From: Coprobacter secundus
GTDB taxonomy: Bacteria; Bacteroidota; Bacteroidia; Bacteroidales; Coprobacteraceae
Direction of reading: 5' to 3'
Assembly (NCBI GenBank): GCA_000803105.1
Contig: JTDA01000005.1
Location: forward strand, 1 to 64,000
DNA length: 64,000 nucleotides
Below are positions 45,387 through 54,954 of the stretch, piece after piece (positions within the stretch are counted from its first letter, which is position 1; each line of letters starts with the position of its first letter). The translations under genes and the position numbers were made by a program. A model generated the notes under the pieces. It was not told where the DNA came from and did not search any database. It saw nothing but the letters and a program-made list of their open reading frames with translations.

Positions 45387-46160
45387 ATGAAAGTACAATC
45401 GATTATAGGTTTAGGAACAATTGCTATTAGCTTATTCTTTTTTAGTGCATGCAGTACCGATAATTACGATGGGCCTGAGACTATGTTTACGGGGCGTTTG
45501 TTAGTGGGGAATGAACCGTTGCATATATATGAAAATCCAACTCAGGAAGAGTCTATGTTCCAGCTGTATCAGGATGGTTATGATAAGCATACTGCTATCT
45601 ATGTACATGTAAATCAGAATGGTGAGTTTAGTGCTCGTTTGTTTAATGGAGAATATAAAATGATACCGGTTAGCCAGAAATATCTTTGGGAATGGACAGG
45701 TTGGGAAAATAAAAAAGAGGATGGAAGTCCCGATACTATTCGTTTTACTTTGAAAGGGAATAAGCAAATGGATATACAGGTAACTCCATTTTTTAAATTC
45801 AAGAATGTTAGTGCACGTATCGATGGTGAAAATGTGACTGCAGATTTTCAGGTAGAGCAGTTAAACTCTGATTATGAGGTTTCTACTGTATATTTAATGG
45901 CAAATGTAAATCGTTATTTTGGAAAATTGTCGGATTTAAGAAAGTCGACGACTAAAGTCAGTTTAGATGAAACAATGAACTTGAGCATCCCTTTGTCGTC
46001 TTATTATAGTGATTCTTATTTTAAGAATAATTATCGTAAATACATTTTTGTTCGGTTAGCTATGTTATTGAAAAAGCAATCGGGATATTATCTCTATTCC
46101 GATGTCTATCGTGTTGATATACCGGATGAAGTATACCAAAAATTTCGTCCGGGAGAATAA
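45387..46160 (+). CDS. DUF3823 surface lipoprotein (SusE-position)
   Basis: The 257-residue lipoprotein (FFFSAC, then STDNYDGPE) matches DUF3823, whose members follow susCD pairs. Conserved traits are the CSxDNYDxPE start, FTGRLLVGNEPL, a carboxypeptidase-regulatory-like beta fold (FSARLFNGEYKMIPV) and a second beta domain with FKFKNVSARIDG and ENVTADFQVEQL. It is presumed to bind glycan at the cell surface; the ligand is unknown. Gaps of 37 and 34 bases put it in the same operon as its neighbours. Confidence 0.87.
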   Translation: MKVQSIIGLGTIAISLFFFSACSTDNYDGPETMFTGRLLVGNEPLHIYENPTQEESMFQLYQDGYDKHTAIYVHVNQNGEFSARLFNGEYKMIPVSQKYLWEWTGWENKKEDGSPDTIRFTLKGNKQMDIQVTPFFKFKNVSARIDGENVTADFQVEQLNSDYEVSTVYLMANVNRYFGKLSDLRKSTTKVSLDETMNLSIPLSSYYSDSYFKNNYRKYIFVRLAMLLKKQSGYYLYSDVYRVDIPDEVYQKFRPGE

Positions 46161-46194
46161 TTGATCTATTTATAAATTATAAAATTAAATTATC

Positions 46195-47775
46195 ATGAAA
46201 AAAGTAATTTTACCTATTTTAACTGGTGCTTTACTTTCAGTAAATGCTATGGCTCAGCAGACGGCTCCGGAAGTCGCAGATCTGAGTGGTGTTTTAACAG
46301 ACAACAGTTTTAGCTGGGATTTGACATTTCCTGGTGAACCTGGAGTTAAAGGATGTGTTGGTGATTTTAATGAAGATGGTATAGATGACTTTATTTTGAC
46401 TGGTCTATATTCTGAAGGGGAAACTACAAAAAGTTTTTTAAGAGTATATTTATGTCAGTCTGCAGGAGATCCTGTTTTAGCTTATAGTAATTTGGAATTT
46501 ACTAAAGGCGGGAATGGTGCAATCGACTGCTACAAAAAAGCTGACGGTTCATGGATAGTTGCTATTCAGGGAGGAAATTCAGGTAACTGGACTAACCCGT
46601 TTACAGCTGCTACCTATAAATTGACAGTTGAGGGGACAACTGCAAATATGGAATTGGTAAATGACCTTGATTTTGGAGCAGGTCGGGGAGCTATTTTACT
46701 GTTCGATGCTGACGGTGATGGTAATCCTGATATTTTTCAAAATGGTTGGGTCGGCAATCAAGATTGGACAGATCAGGCCAATTTATATCTGAATGATGGG
46801 GACGACTGGTTTATGTTACAGGATGAAAGCGGTATTGTAAAGGCTTCTAATCTCTTTACTACAAAAGCCGATATTAATGGTGATGGTAAGATGGACTTAG
46901 CTTTTGCTACTCAAGGAACAGATGGAGTTGCTTACGTATATCTGAATAATGGAGACGGGACTTTCCGTGAAATACAAGTAGCCAAATATGATCAGGATGC
47001 TGTGGGTGGAACTATTCACTCTGAGGATGATAATCATCAGTTGTTATTAATTGATTTTAATAATGATGGTAAGTTAGATATTGTACTTAATCATGTGTTG
47101 GAAACAGAACCTTGGTCATATATGATGCGTCTTTTCCAGAATAATGGAGATGATACATTTACCGAAATTCAGAATACGAATGGAAAGGGAGAGACTGTTT
47201 CATTTGTAGGTGGACAACGTCCTGATTATGCTGTGGGAGATTTCAATGGAGATGGCAATATGGACTTTATTATGGGTGCAGAAAATAATGTTAGTTCTGG
47301 GTCTACTTGGGGTTGTTATACATATATTTTCTATGGTAACGGAAAAGGAGGTTTTGACCAAAAAGATATTACTGCTACAGGATTGAATGCGATGTGCAGA
47401 CGTGGAAACTTTGGACGTTATTTGACAGGAGATTTTAATGGGGATGGTAAAACTGATGTTATCACTGCCGGTACAAATTATTATGCTAAAAATCCAGGTG
47501 TACAGTTATTCTTAAATGTATCTGAAGGTACAGGTACAGGAGTAGAGAATACATTAGCAAATGATAAAGTATCTGTGTGTGTGGCTGGAAATCAAATAAC
47601 AGTAATAGGTGCAGCTAATGGCTCTTGTGCTGTGTATAGCATTGGTGGGCAGAAAATTGCAGAGAATATGCTTGTTTCAAATATGGAGAATTTCTCTATA
47701 GATGCTCAAGGTATTTATATTTTGAAAGTAACTACTGCAGACGGTGTTAAGACACAGAAAGTGATAATTAAATAA
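46195..47775 (+). CDS. Secreted FG-GAP/VCBS repeat protein with sorting domain
   Basis: The 526-residue protein has a signal peptide (ending NAMAQ) and at least six FG-GAP/VCBS blades with calcium-binding DxDxDG loops: VGDFNEDGIDDFI, LFDADGDGNPDIF, KADINGDGKMDLA, LIDFNNDGKLDIV, VGDFNGDGNMDFI and TGDFNGDGKTDVI. Together they form a beta-propeller. The tail (CAVYSIGGQKIAENM, GIYILKVTTADG and QKVIIK) fits a T9SS type A sorting domain. The blades resemble the N-terminal half of the GH127 protein further downstream, so the two probably share a glycan- or surface-binding role. It has no catalytic domain. Confidence 0.87.
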   Translation: MKKVILPILTGALLSVNAMAQQTAPEVADLSGVLTDNSFSWDLTFPGEPGVKGCVGDFNEDGIDDFILTGLYSEGETTKSFLRVYLCQSAGDPVLAYSNLEFTKGGNGAIDCYKKADGSWIVAIQGGNSGNWTNPFTAATYKLTVEGTTANMELVNDLDFGAGRGAILLFDADGDGNPDIFQNGWVGNQDWTDQANLYLNDGDDWFMLQDESGIVKASNLFTTKADINGDGKMDLAFATQGTDGVAYVYLNNGDGTFREIQVAKYDQDAVGGTIHSEDDNHQLLLIDFNNDGKLDIVLNHVLETEPWSYMMRLFQNNGDDTFTEIQNTNGKGETVSFVGGQRPDYAVGDFNGDGNMDFIMGAENNVSSGSTWGCYTYIFYGNGKGGFDQKDITATGLNAMCRRGNFGRYLTGDFNGDGKTDVITAGTNYYAKNPGVQLFLNVSEGTGTGVENTLANDKVSVCVAGNQITVIGAANGSCAVYSIGGQKIAENMLVSNMENFSIDAQGIYILKVTTADGVKTQKVIIK

Positions 47776-47807
47776 GCACATTATTACATTTATTCTCCAA
47801 ATTAGAT

Positions 47808-47845
47808 AAGAGGGGGAGGGGATGCTGTCCCTTTTCCCCTTTATT
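47808..47845 (+). terminator. Possible terminator or attenuator inside locus B
   Basis: AGGGGGAGGGGA pairs loosely with TCCCTTTTCCCCT across a short loop, followed by TTATTCATTT. It would reduce read-through from the susCD genes into the last two genes of the locus. Confidence 0.55.
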
Positions 47846-47937
47846 CATTTGAGATAATCATCTTATATACCATAGTTTATTCCCATTTTCATCTAATATA
47901 CGTGTAAGGTAATTAATTATTTAATAAAATGATATTT

Positions 47938-48600
47938 ATGAAAACACGAATTATAATTATTTTCCTATTGACATATTGTAGTGTATTTGTCAGTGCACAA
48001 ACCCTTCGGAAAAATGGTTTTCTTTTTCCAGATTTTCGTAAAGGAGAAATTTTGTTTAAAAATGGAGGAATGAATCAAGCTTTACTGAATTATAATACAA
48101 TAGATCAACAAATGTTTTTTGTACAAGATGGGAAAGCATTGATTATAGGCCAACCGGATATGATTCGTTCTATAATGATTGATAGTTTGAAGTTTGTTCC
48201 GATTAAAGGAGATATGTTTTATCAGGTTATTATGACCGAATCTTCACCTATTTATGTATGTAGACGATCAACATTGGTTTCCCAGGGGAAAAATACGGCA
48301 TATGGAGGTAAATCGGGAACAACAGCAATTACTAATGTTTCGGGAATTTATACTTCGGGGATGTCAACCGATTTATCGGTTGGGAATGAGATGGATGCGA
48401 AGGCCGATGATCAATATTTTATTTGGCGTAACGATGAGTATATAAATGTATCTACCCGAAAACAAATAGAAAGAGCTTTTCGTAAATATAAATCTGATAT
48501 AGAAGCCTATATACAGGAACATAATCCTGACTTGGAACGGGATAGAGATATAGTAGATTTGCTTAAATTTTGTATTAATAAAGCCGAATTGGTGAAATAA
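47938..48600 (+). CDS. Small secreted protein of unknown function
   Basis: I chose ATG at 47938 (MKTRIIIIFLLTYCSVFVSA, then Q), which gives a clean signal peptide; three more codons are open upstream. The 220-residue product has a beta-rich N-terminal part (FRKGEILFKNGGMNQALLNY with NTIDQQMFF), as seen in other uncharacterised Bacteroidota proteins, and a charged helical C-terminus (RKQIERAFRKYKSDIEAYIQ). I do not recognise a named family. It lies 11 bases before the GH127 gene and is probably translated from the same transcript. Confidence 0.75.
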   Translation: MKTRIIIIFLLTYCSVFVSAQTLRKNGFLFPDFRKGEILFKNGGMNQALLNYNTIDQQMFFVQDGKALIIGQPDMIRSIMIDSLKFVPIKGDMFYQVIMTESSPIYVCRRSTLVSQGKNTAYGGKSGTTAITNVSGIYTSGMSTDLSVGNEMDAKADDQYFIWRNDEYINVSTRKQIERAFRKYKSDIEAYIQEHNPDLERDRDIVDLLKFCINKAELVK

Positions 48601-48611
48601 TAAGAAATCGG

Positions 48612-51600
48612 ATGAAAAAAAATATAATAGTAATTTTGATAGCAGGAGGAGTAGGTTTTTCTCTGTCGGCGCAGCGGATATGTGATCCATTGTTCACTGA
48701 ATATCCTAATTCTGGTATTAATATGGAGGCTTTGCAAGCAAATCCTGTGAATGGTGCTGCTTATGTAGGGGATTTTAATGAAGACGGTTTATCTGACATA
48801 TTAATAATGGGGCCGAATTATGAAGAAGATTCTCGCAATTATATTACATTATTGGCAAATAATGAAGGAAAGTCTTTTACCCGAAATGTATTATCTATGA
48901 GTGGAGTATCTTCGGGATTGGCGAATGGAAGTATTACTGCAACTCGTGTGGATTCGAAGAAATATTTAGTTGCATTGCAAGGTGGAACGACTTCTCCGGC
49001 AACAGCATCTAATTCAAAAGCAATGGTTGGATTGCTGCAATATGTAACTTCTTCTCGAGTGAAATTTACTAAATTGCAGGAGCTTGATTATGGTCTATAT
49101 AAAGGGGATATTCTATTTATTGATTTAAATAAAGATGGAGCTCCGGATATTGTTCAGTTTGGTGGGGGTAAAAAGGTTTATGCCTATTTGAATGATGGAA
49201 ATAATACTTTTACTTTGTCTACGGAAGTTGCAGGATTGAAAGGAACGGTAGATGGCAAAGCCGTGGTATGTGATGTGAATAACGATGGTATAGATGATAT
49301 TTTGTCTGTCGATCAACAGAATGGTTTGATGGTATATCTCAATAGTGGTAATAATAGCTTTACGGCCACGAAGGTTTCTTCTCGATATTCATTTAAGCGT
49401 TCCCCCAGAATAGCAACAGGTGATTTTGATAAAGATGGCAATGTGGATATTGTTGCTTTCGATACGGATGGTATGACAGGAAAGAATTCTGTTGCATTTT
49501 TTTATGGAAAGGGTGATGGTGAGTTTGAAGAAACCTCTGAAAATAAATTTGAAGGAGTTGATGCCGCAGCTGTTGCTGTAGCGGATTTTAATAATGATGG
49601 GAATTTGGATGTATTGTATTCCGGTTGTAATTATAAAGTAAATAGTGAAGATGAGAAAGGAGATTATACAGCAAAGGCTTATATTTTGCTGGGAGATGGA
49701 AATCGTAATTTTGCATCTCAAGTAAAATCTACCCCTAAAGGCTATAATCCTGATATATTTACACTATCACCTATTTTGAAAGGATGTTATTTGACTGGGA
49801 ATTTTGATGGTGATGGAAAACCTGATATTTTAGCTCTTGGTACTTTAGGAAATACTATTGCGGGGAAGACGACTCGACAAGCTGATCTTTTCTATTCATC
49901 TGCTTCTGCTGATTTTGGTACGCCAATAGAAGATGTGATACCTAATAAATGGACCTCGTTTCCTTATTCTCAAGTACGATTGACAGATAGCCGGGTAAAA
50001 CAAGCTATGGATAAAGAGATGGCCTACCTTAGATCTTTGGAGGTAAATCGTCTTTTTGCTAATACATTAAAATACAATAAGGGAGATAATTCATATCAAT
50101 GTTATGGCGGCTGGGAAGAGGGTGGTTATGGGAATTCATTCGCTCATTACCTTTCGGCTGTTTCTATGGCTTATGCAGCTACTGGTGATACAGAGATGTT
50201 GGAACGGGCTAATCAATGTGTAGATATTATGGCTGATTGTCAGGATGTAATGGGAGATGGTTTGTTTTCGTTTGCAGATGGTACCACCTGGAGTTTTGAT
50301 AAAGTAGCGAAAGCTAAAAATGTAGAGCTTGGAAAGTGGGATGAGAATGGTCATCCGTGGGATATGAATGGTCAAGGTATTTTTCTTTATGGACATCATA
50401 AAGTATTTGCTTGCTTAAGAGATGCTTATATATATACAGGAAATGAAAAAGCGAGAATTTCTTTTCTGAAATTATGTGATTGGGTATTAGGTTGGATTCA
50501 AAATTTTGATGAAACCAATATGCAAAAGATATTGGAAACAGAACACGGAGGTATGGTTGAGGTTTTGACCGATGCATACACTTTAAGTGGAAAGCAAAAA
50601 TATTTAGATGGAGCTACTCGTTTTCTGAGAAAAAATTTTCTTGATGCTATGAGTAATAATCGAGATGATTTATCGGGTCGTCATTCTAATTTCCATATAC
50701 CGATGGCTTTAGGATCAGCAGTGTATTATCGTATGACAGGAAATGAGACTAACCGACTGACTGCTCATAATTTTTTCCATATTGTACATGATCACCATAC
50801 CCTTTGTAATGGAGGTAATGGTAATAATGAAAGGTTTGGTACCCCTAACCTGTTGTCTTATCGTTTGGGAATGCGGGGACCAGAAACCTGCAGCAGTTAC
50901 AATATGTTGAAATTGGCCAAAGAATTATTTTGTCAAGAGGGGAGTGCAGACTATATGGATTATTATGAAAGAACCTTATATAATCATATTTTGGCAACTT
51001 TATCGACACACAGTGATGCAGGAGTCTGTTATTATACCAGTTTGAAAGCTGGAACATTCCGTATGTATGATAATCTTTATAATAGTTTTTGGTGTTGTGT
51101 TGGTACAGGAATGGAAAGCCATGTAAAGTATGTAGATGCGATTTATTTTCATAAAGATGATGAGCTGATGGTAAATCTATACATTCCATCTACTCTTTCT
51201 TGGAAAGAAAAAGGCTTGAAATTATCGATGGAGACCACATTTCCTGAATCAGATATAATAAAATTGAAAGTAACAGAAAACGAATCTTTTAATGGAAAGT
51301 TGTCTTTCCATTATCCGTCGTGGGCTGAAGAAGGGAGTTTACAGATAAAAGTAAATGGTTCGCAGCAGAAAGTTTTAGCAAAGCCTGGACAATTAGCATC
51401 TATCGATGGCAGTTGGAGTGCTGGTACAGAAATAGAAATAACTTTACCTTGTCGTCTTCGTTTAGAAGATATTCCTGATGATGTAAATGTTTCTGCATTG
51501 TTTTATGGACCTGTACTATTGGCCGGAGATATGGGAGAAGTGGGGCAATTGGATGTTGGAGGATCTGTTCCCTCTGAAACGATTGCTAATCCTGCACCGG

Positions 51601-52508
51601 AGGCCTATTTTTTAGATTTAAAAGCATCTCGTTCTCAGTTGGATAAATGGATTGAACGGGGAGAAGGATTGACTTTTACAACAAAAGGTTTAGCTCATAA
51701 TTATACTTTGCAACCTTTTTATGATATTCATCATCGACGCTATTCGGTATATTGGAAAGTAGGAGATGATGTAGATATAGAAAAAAGTAGAGAATTGGTT
51801 CCTGACTATGTACTGACTGGAGTTACAGAGAGTGAAATGGAACATAATGTGACTTCGTCGGGTTCGAATACGGGTACTGCTGATTTTTCTTTTTGGGGAC
51901 CGACCTATAATCGCTTTCGGGATGCTTCAGCTGCTGGTTTTATTTCCTATACATTGAACTTGTTGCCCGAAGAATTACCTCAAGACAAACAATATTATTT
52001 GCAATTGACTTATTTTGGAGATGAGCCTGATGGTTATGGCAATTTTAAAATCTATGTAGATGGGACAGAGATAGCTTCTGTTGGCAGCATTACTCGCTTA
52101 GCACGACTTGACTTTGCACAGCGATATTATCCGATACCTCGTAATTGTACAGATGGAAAACAAAAGATAACGGTGAAATTTAGTGATGGAAGATTGTCAT
52201 TGTATGGTGTAAAATTAACAACGACAGATAATTTAGTGGAAGCAAAAAAGGATGGAGAAAATACTCCATCTGCGATATTTTCAGAAAAAATAGCTGATTC
52301 AAAATCTATTTGGTATAATAATGGGACATTACATATAGTTGCAGATTCTGATTCTACAGTTCGATTGTTTAATTCCCATGGTCAGATTATTTGGATGAAT
52401 AATAACCAGAAAGGTCATACTGCTCATTCGCTGGATTTACCGAAGGGAACATATGTCGTTCAGTGTAATTTATCTAAAGAAATAATTCGAAAGAAGATTA
52501 TTATTTAG
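48612..52508 (+). CDS. FG-GAP propeller fused to GH127 beta-L-arabinofuranosidase
   Basis: The 1298-residue secreted protein has a signal peptide (1-21), an FG-GAP/VCBS propeller (about 45-430: VGDFNEDGLSDIL, FIDLNKDGAPDIV, VCDVNNDGIDDIL, TGDFDKDGNVDIV, VADFNNDGNLDVL, TGNFDGDGKPDIL) and a GH127 (DUF1680) domain from about 450. The GH127 zinc/cysteine site is visible: GPETCSSYNML (Glu and Cys, about 758-760) and FWCCVGTGMES (Cys pair, about 827-828, one being the nucleophile in studied family members). A beta-sandwich domain with YYLQLTYFGDEPDGYGNFKI and a T9SS-like tail (LPKGTYVVQCNLS to KKIII) follow. GH127 releases beta-linked L-arabinofuranose, as found on hydroxyproline-rich plant glycoproteins. 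The propeller fusion is unusual. Confidence 0.92.
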   Translation: MKKNIIVILIAGGVGFSLSAQRICDPLFTEYPNSGINMEALQANPVNGAAYVGDFNEDGLSDILIMGPNYEEDSRNYITLLANNEGKSFTRNVLSMSGVSSGLANGSITATRVDSKKYLVALQGGTTSPATASNSKAMVGLLQYVTSSRVKFTKLQELDYGLYKGDILFIDLNKDGAPDIVQFGGGKKVYAYLNDGNNTFTLSTEVAGLKGTVDGKAVVCDVNNDGIDDILSVDQQNGLMVYLNSGNNSFTATKVSSRYSFKRSPRIATGDFDKDGNVDIVAFDTDGMTGKNSVAFFYGKGDGEFEETSENKFEGVDAAAVAVADFNNDGNLDVLYSGCNYKVNSEDEKGDYTAKAYILLGDGNRNFASQVKSTPKGYNPDIFTLSPILKGCYLTGNFDGDGKPDILALGTLGNTIAGKTTRQADLFYSSASADFGTPIEDVIPNKWTSFPYSQVRLTDSRVKQAMDKEMAYLRSLEVNRLFANTLKYNKGDNSYQCYGGWEEGGYGNSFAHYLSAVSMAYAATGDTEMLERANQCVDIMADCQDVMGDGLFSFADGTTWSFDKVAKAKNVELGKWDENGHPWDMNGQGIFLYGHHKVFACLRDAYIYTGNEKARISFLKLCDWVLGWIQNFDETNMQKILETEHGGMVEVLTDAYTLSGKQKYLDGATRFLRKNFLDAMSNNRDDLSGRHSNFHIPMALGSAVYYRMTGNETNRLTAHNFFHIVHDHHTLCNGGNGNNERFGTPNLLSYRLGMRGPETCSSYNMLKLAKELFCQEGSADYMDYYERTLYNHILATLSTHSDAGVCYYTSLKAGTFRMYDNLYNSFWCCVGTGMESHVKYVDAIYFHKDDELMVNLYIPSTLSWKEKGLKLSMETTFPESDIIKLKVTENESFNGKLSFHYPSWAEEGSLQIKVNGSQQKVLAKPGQLASIDGSWSAGTEIEITLPCRLRLEDIPDDVNVSALFYGPVLLAGDMGEVGQLDVGGSVPSETIANPAPEAYFLDLKASRSQLDKWIERGEGLTFTTKGLAHNYTLQPFYDIHHRRYSVYWKVGDDVDIEKSRELVPDYVLTGVTESEMEHNVTSSGSNTGTADFSFWGPTYNRFRDASAAGFISYTLNLLPEELPQDKQYYLQLTYFGDEPDGYGNFKIYVDGTEIASVGSITRLARLDFAQRYYPIPRNCTDGKQKITVKFSDGRLSLYGVKLTTTDNLVEAKKDGENTPSAIFSEKIADSKSIWYNNGTLHIVADSDSTVRLFNSHGQIIWMNNNQKGHTAHSLDLPKGTYVVQCNLSKEIIRKKIII

Positions 52509-52529
52509 GAATATAAGGAAAAATGTAAG

Positions 52530-52563
52530 AAAGGTGAGTATTGAAAGTATTCACCTTTTTTAT
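52530..52563. terminator. Bidirectional terminator closing locus B
   Basis: AAAGGTGAGTA pairs with TATTCACCTTT, followed by T-rich sequence on the plus strand. It lies between the convergent GH127 and flippase-like genes. Confidence 0.8.
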
Positions 52564-53603
52564 TTAATAGCTGAGTCTTTATCAATTTTTGATGTGCTTT
52601 TGAGCCATCCGGGAACGATAATTGTTCCTAAAAGAAGATACATATAATAAGTGATAATACGCCAGATAAAAGCAACAACAAGCGCCATGCCTGTTACTGT
52701 AAAGAAGTCAGAGTAGTATTCTTTAAACATGAATTCGCTTAGTCCGCTACCTCCAGGAGTAGGGCTGATGCCCATGAGTATCCATAAAACAAATTGCCGA
52801 GCAAAAGCTAAAAAGTAATTGCCGGAAGAGTTAAATGCCAATAATAGTGCAACTACTACCAAGTATCTGGATACCCATGAAAATATGGTCAGAATAAATG
52901 CTTTATTCCAAAAAGAGATGGGGCGTTTACTGATTTCATGAGAACTGTTTTCTAAATTATCGGCCAAATTGTATATAGGGATACACCATTTTTTTAGGAA
53001 TCTTAGAGAGAATAATTTTCGAAGAAGATTGCCTATCCAGTGGGGTTTATGAAAAAGAGCTATATATAACATTAAGGTCCATAAGGCGATGGCTGAGTAG
53101 ATAATGAAAAATAGAATTTTAGCACTTGAAGTAATAATAGTGGTATTACTGAAAAGAATATTGAAGGGGAATAAAAGCAATATTAATAAAGTAGCAATAA
53201 CTAAGAATAATTCATCAAGAAAGAGGCAAGTTATCATAAGGGCTGTACTCCTTCCTGCTTCGATCCCTTCTCGGTTCAGAAACCATACAATTAAGCTGCT
53301 GCCCCCGACGGAAGATGGAGTAACAGCTGACGTAAACTCACATAATACATTTACATTAAATGCTTGTTTCCAACTAAGTTGTTTATCTGTAATATATCTA
53401 TATCTCCATATTAATCCTACGTCACGGCTAAACATGAAAAATATTGCCAGAAGGATATAAAATGCAGTTTGCCATGTAAATTTAATGTCTTTTAATAAAG
53501 CTGGATTAAATTCACGATAAAACATTATAGTGATGACTGATAATCCGATAATGACAGGTAAAAGGATATATCCAGTGTTATATTTTTTTATTTTGTTTGA
53601 CAC
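52560..53603 (-). CDS. Lysylphosphatidylglycerol-synthase-TM / UPF0104 membrane protein
   Basis: The 347-residue protein has about eight hydrophobic helices and the family signature FTSAVTPSSVGGSSLIVWFL followed by NREG, plus ALMITCLFLDELFLV and the late MGISPTPGGSGLSEFMFKEY. These integral membrane proteins include the flippase half of MprF and stand-alone homologues often paired with glycosyltransferases. Its neighbour 12 bases upstream is a GT4 enzyme, so moving or supporting synthesis of a glycolipid is a reasonable guess. No lysyl-transferase domain is present. Confidence 0.86.
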   Translation of the reverse strand: MSNKIKKYNTGYILLPVIIGLSVITIMFYREFNPALLKDIKFTWQTAFYILLAIFFMFSRDVGLIWRYRYITDKQLSWKQAFNVNVLCEFTSAVTPSSVGGSSLIVWFLNREGIEAGRSTALMITCLFLDELFLVIATLLILLLFPFNILFSNTTIITSSAKILFFIIYSAIALWTLMLYIALFHKPHWIGNLLRKLFSLRFLKKWCIPIYNLADNLENSSHEISKRPISFWNKAFILTIFSWVSRYLVVVALLLAFNSSGNYFLAFARQFVLWILMGISPTPGGSGLSEFMFKEYYSDFFTVTGMALVVAFIWRIITYYMYLLLGTIIVPGWLKSTSKIDKDSAIK

Positions 53604-53615
53604 TATTTGGGTTAT

Positions 53616-54800
53616 TTATGCTCTGTTCAAATCGAAAGTTGATAACGTCGTTTTAGTATAGTATCTATGTATTATATTTTGATATCGATCGGCTACTTCT
53701 TCTACAACATCTTCCCATGATCGGGCAATGGTGTGTGATGCCTGTTGTCCTACTTGATACATAATTGGGGGCTTTTGTATAATATCTATTATTTTATATG
53801 CAAATTCTTTTGGACTGTTTTTCGCAAGGAATCCATTTATAGAATCGTTTATAATTTCAGCAGATGTTGCATCCTGTATCAATAAAGAAGGTGTGTGAAG
53901 AGCAGCTGCTTCTCGAACTACGAGAGGAGCGTTGTCATATAATGATGGAAAGAGGAAAAGGTCGGCTGCTGCGTAATAATGACTCAATTGCTCTCTGTCA
54001 GTAATTGTTCCTAAGAATGTTATTTTGTGAGACAACCCTAAATCCACAACTTTCGATTGTATTTCTTTCTGAGCATACCCCGAACCGATGAAAAACATTC
54101 GGAATGGATATTCTCTGATTAGATTGAGAGATTGAATCAAAAAAATCAGATTTTTTTCTAAGATATGCTGGCCAACAAAGAGAAACATAAATTCGTTTTC
54201 TTTTATTCCCAATGAATGTCTCATGGTTAGTCTCTTTTTATTTATATCTTGTATATCAGAGAAATCGTTACCATTGTCGACAATTTCTACTTTTCCTTTG
54301 TATCCGTATTCGCGTAGAGTTTCTTCTACAGCAGCTTGGGGTATCCACACTTCATCAGCTGATTCATAAAAGTCAATAACATTTTTAAGTAGCCAATTAA
54401 CTAAAGATTTATTTTTGATGACTCTTTCAAAGTCGGCTTTATATTTGGAGTGAAAAGTTGCAACTATAGGTATTTTCTTATTTTTAGCTATCCGCATGGC
54501 TAAGTTCCCTGAAGAAAAAGGACAATGGGCATGGACTAATGAGAATGAAAGCCGATGTATACGATTATGGAAAGGAAAGTCAATTCGGGGAAATCCTAAT
54601 CTATAAGGCTTTCTCATGGGGATAGGAATAGAAGAGTATCTGAATATAGGATAACTTTCTCTGTTGGTTATTCCTGGAGATTTTGGGGTTACAACGCAAA
54701 CGCTTCCTGTTTTCTTTTGTAACCAGTACGCATAGTTTTGTACGGTCAGAGAAACTCCATCCATGATAGGAGGAAAACAATCATTGAATAGTCCGATCAT
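53616..54800 (-). CDS. Family 4 glycosyltransferase (glycolipid-type)
   Basis: The 394-residue GT-B enzyme begins IGLFNDCFPPIMDGVSLTVQ NYA, the pattern of diacylglycerol glucosyltransferases and alpha-monoglucosyl-lipid synthases. The C-terminal nucleotide-sugar domain has FLFVGQHILEKNLIFLIQSL, FIGSGYAQKE, TFLGTITDREQLSHYYAAAD with LFLFPS, and the E-x7-E region as DNAPLVVREAA, where the first acidic position is shifted. FHSKYKADFERVI fits the acceptor side. Paired with the membrane protein 12 bases downstream, it probably glycosylates a membrane lipid. Confidence 0.87.
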   Translation of the reverse strand: MIGLFNDCFPPIMDGVSLTVQNYAYWLQKKTGSVCVVTPKSPGITNRESYPIFRYSSIPIPMRKPYRLGFPRIDFPFHNRIHRLSFSLVHAHCPFSSGNLAMRIAKNKKIPIVATFHSKYKADFERVIKNKSLVNWLLKNVIDFYESADEVWIPQAAVEETLREYGYKGKVEIVDNGNDFSDIQDINKKRLTMRHSLGIKENEFMFLFVGQHILEKNLIFLIQSLNLIREYPFRMFFIGSGYAQKEIQSKVVDLGLSHKITFLGTITDREQLSHYYAAADLFLFPSLYDNAPLVVREAAALHTPSLLIQDATSAEIINDSINGFLAKNSPKEFAYKIIDIIQKPPIMYQVGQQASHTIARSWEDVVEEVADRYQNIIHRYYTKTTLSTFDLNRA

Positions 54801-54954
54801 TTGTTTATATATAAATAATGTTGTATTGAATAAACAGTTGGGTATTACAATTGTTTAACATGTATGGGACAATTTTGAGAATGTACTAAAAAAAGTAATA
54901 GTAAAAACTTTATTAATTAATGAGATGTTTAATAAATATATAAAAATATGCAAT

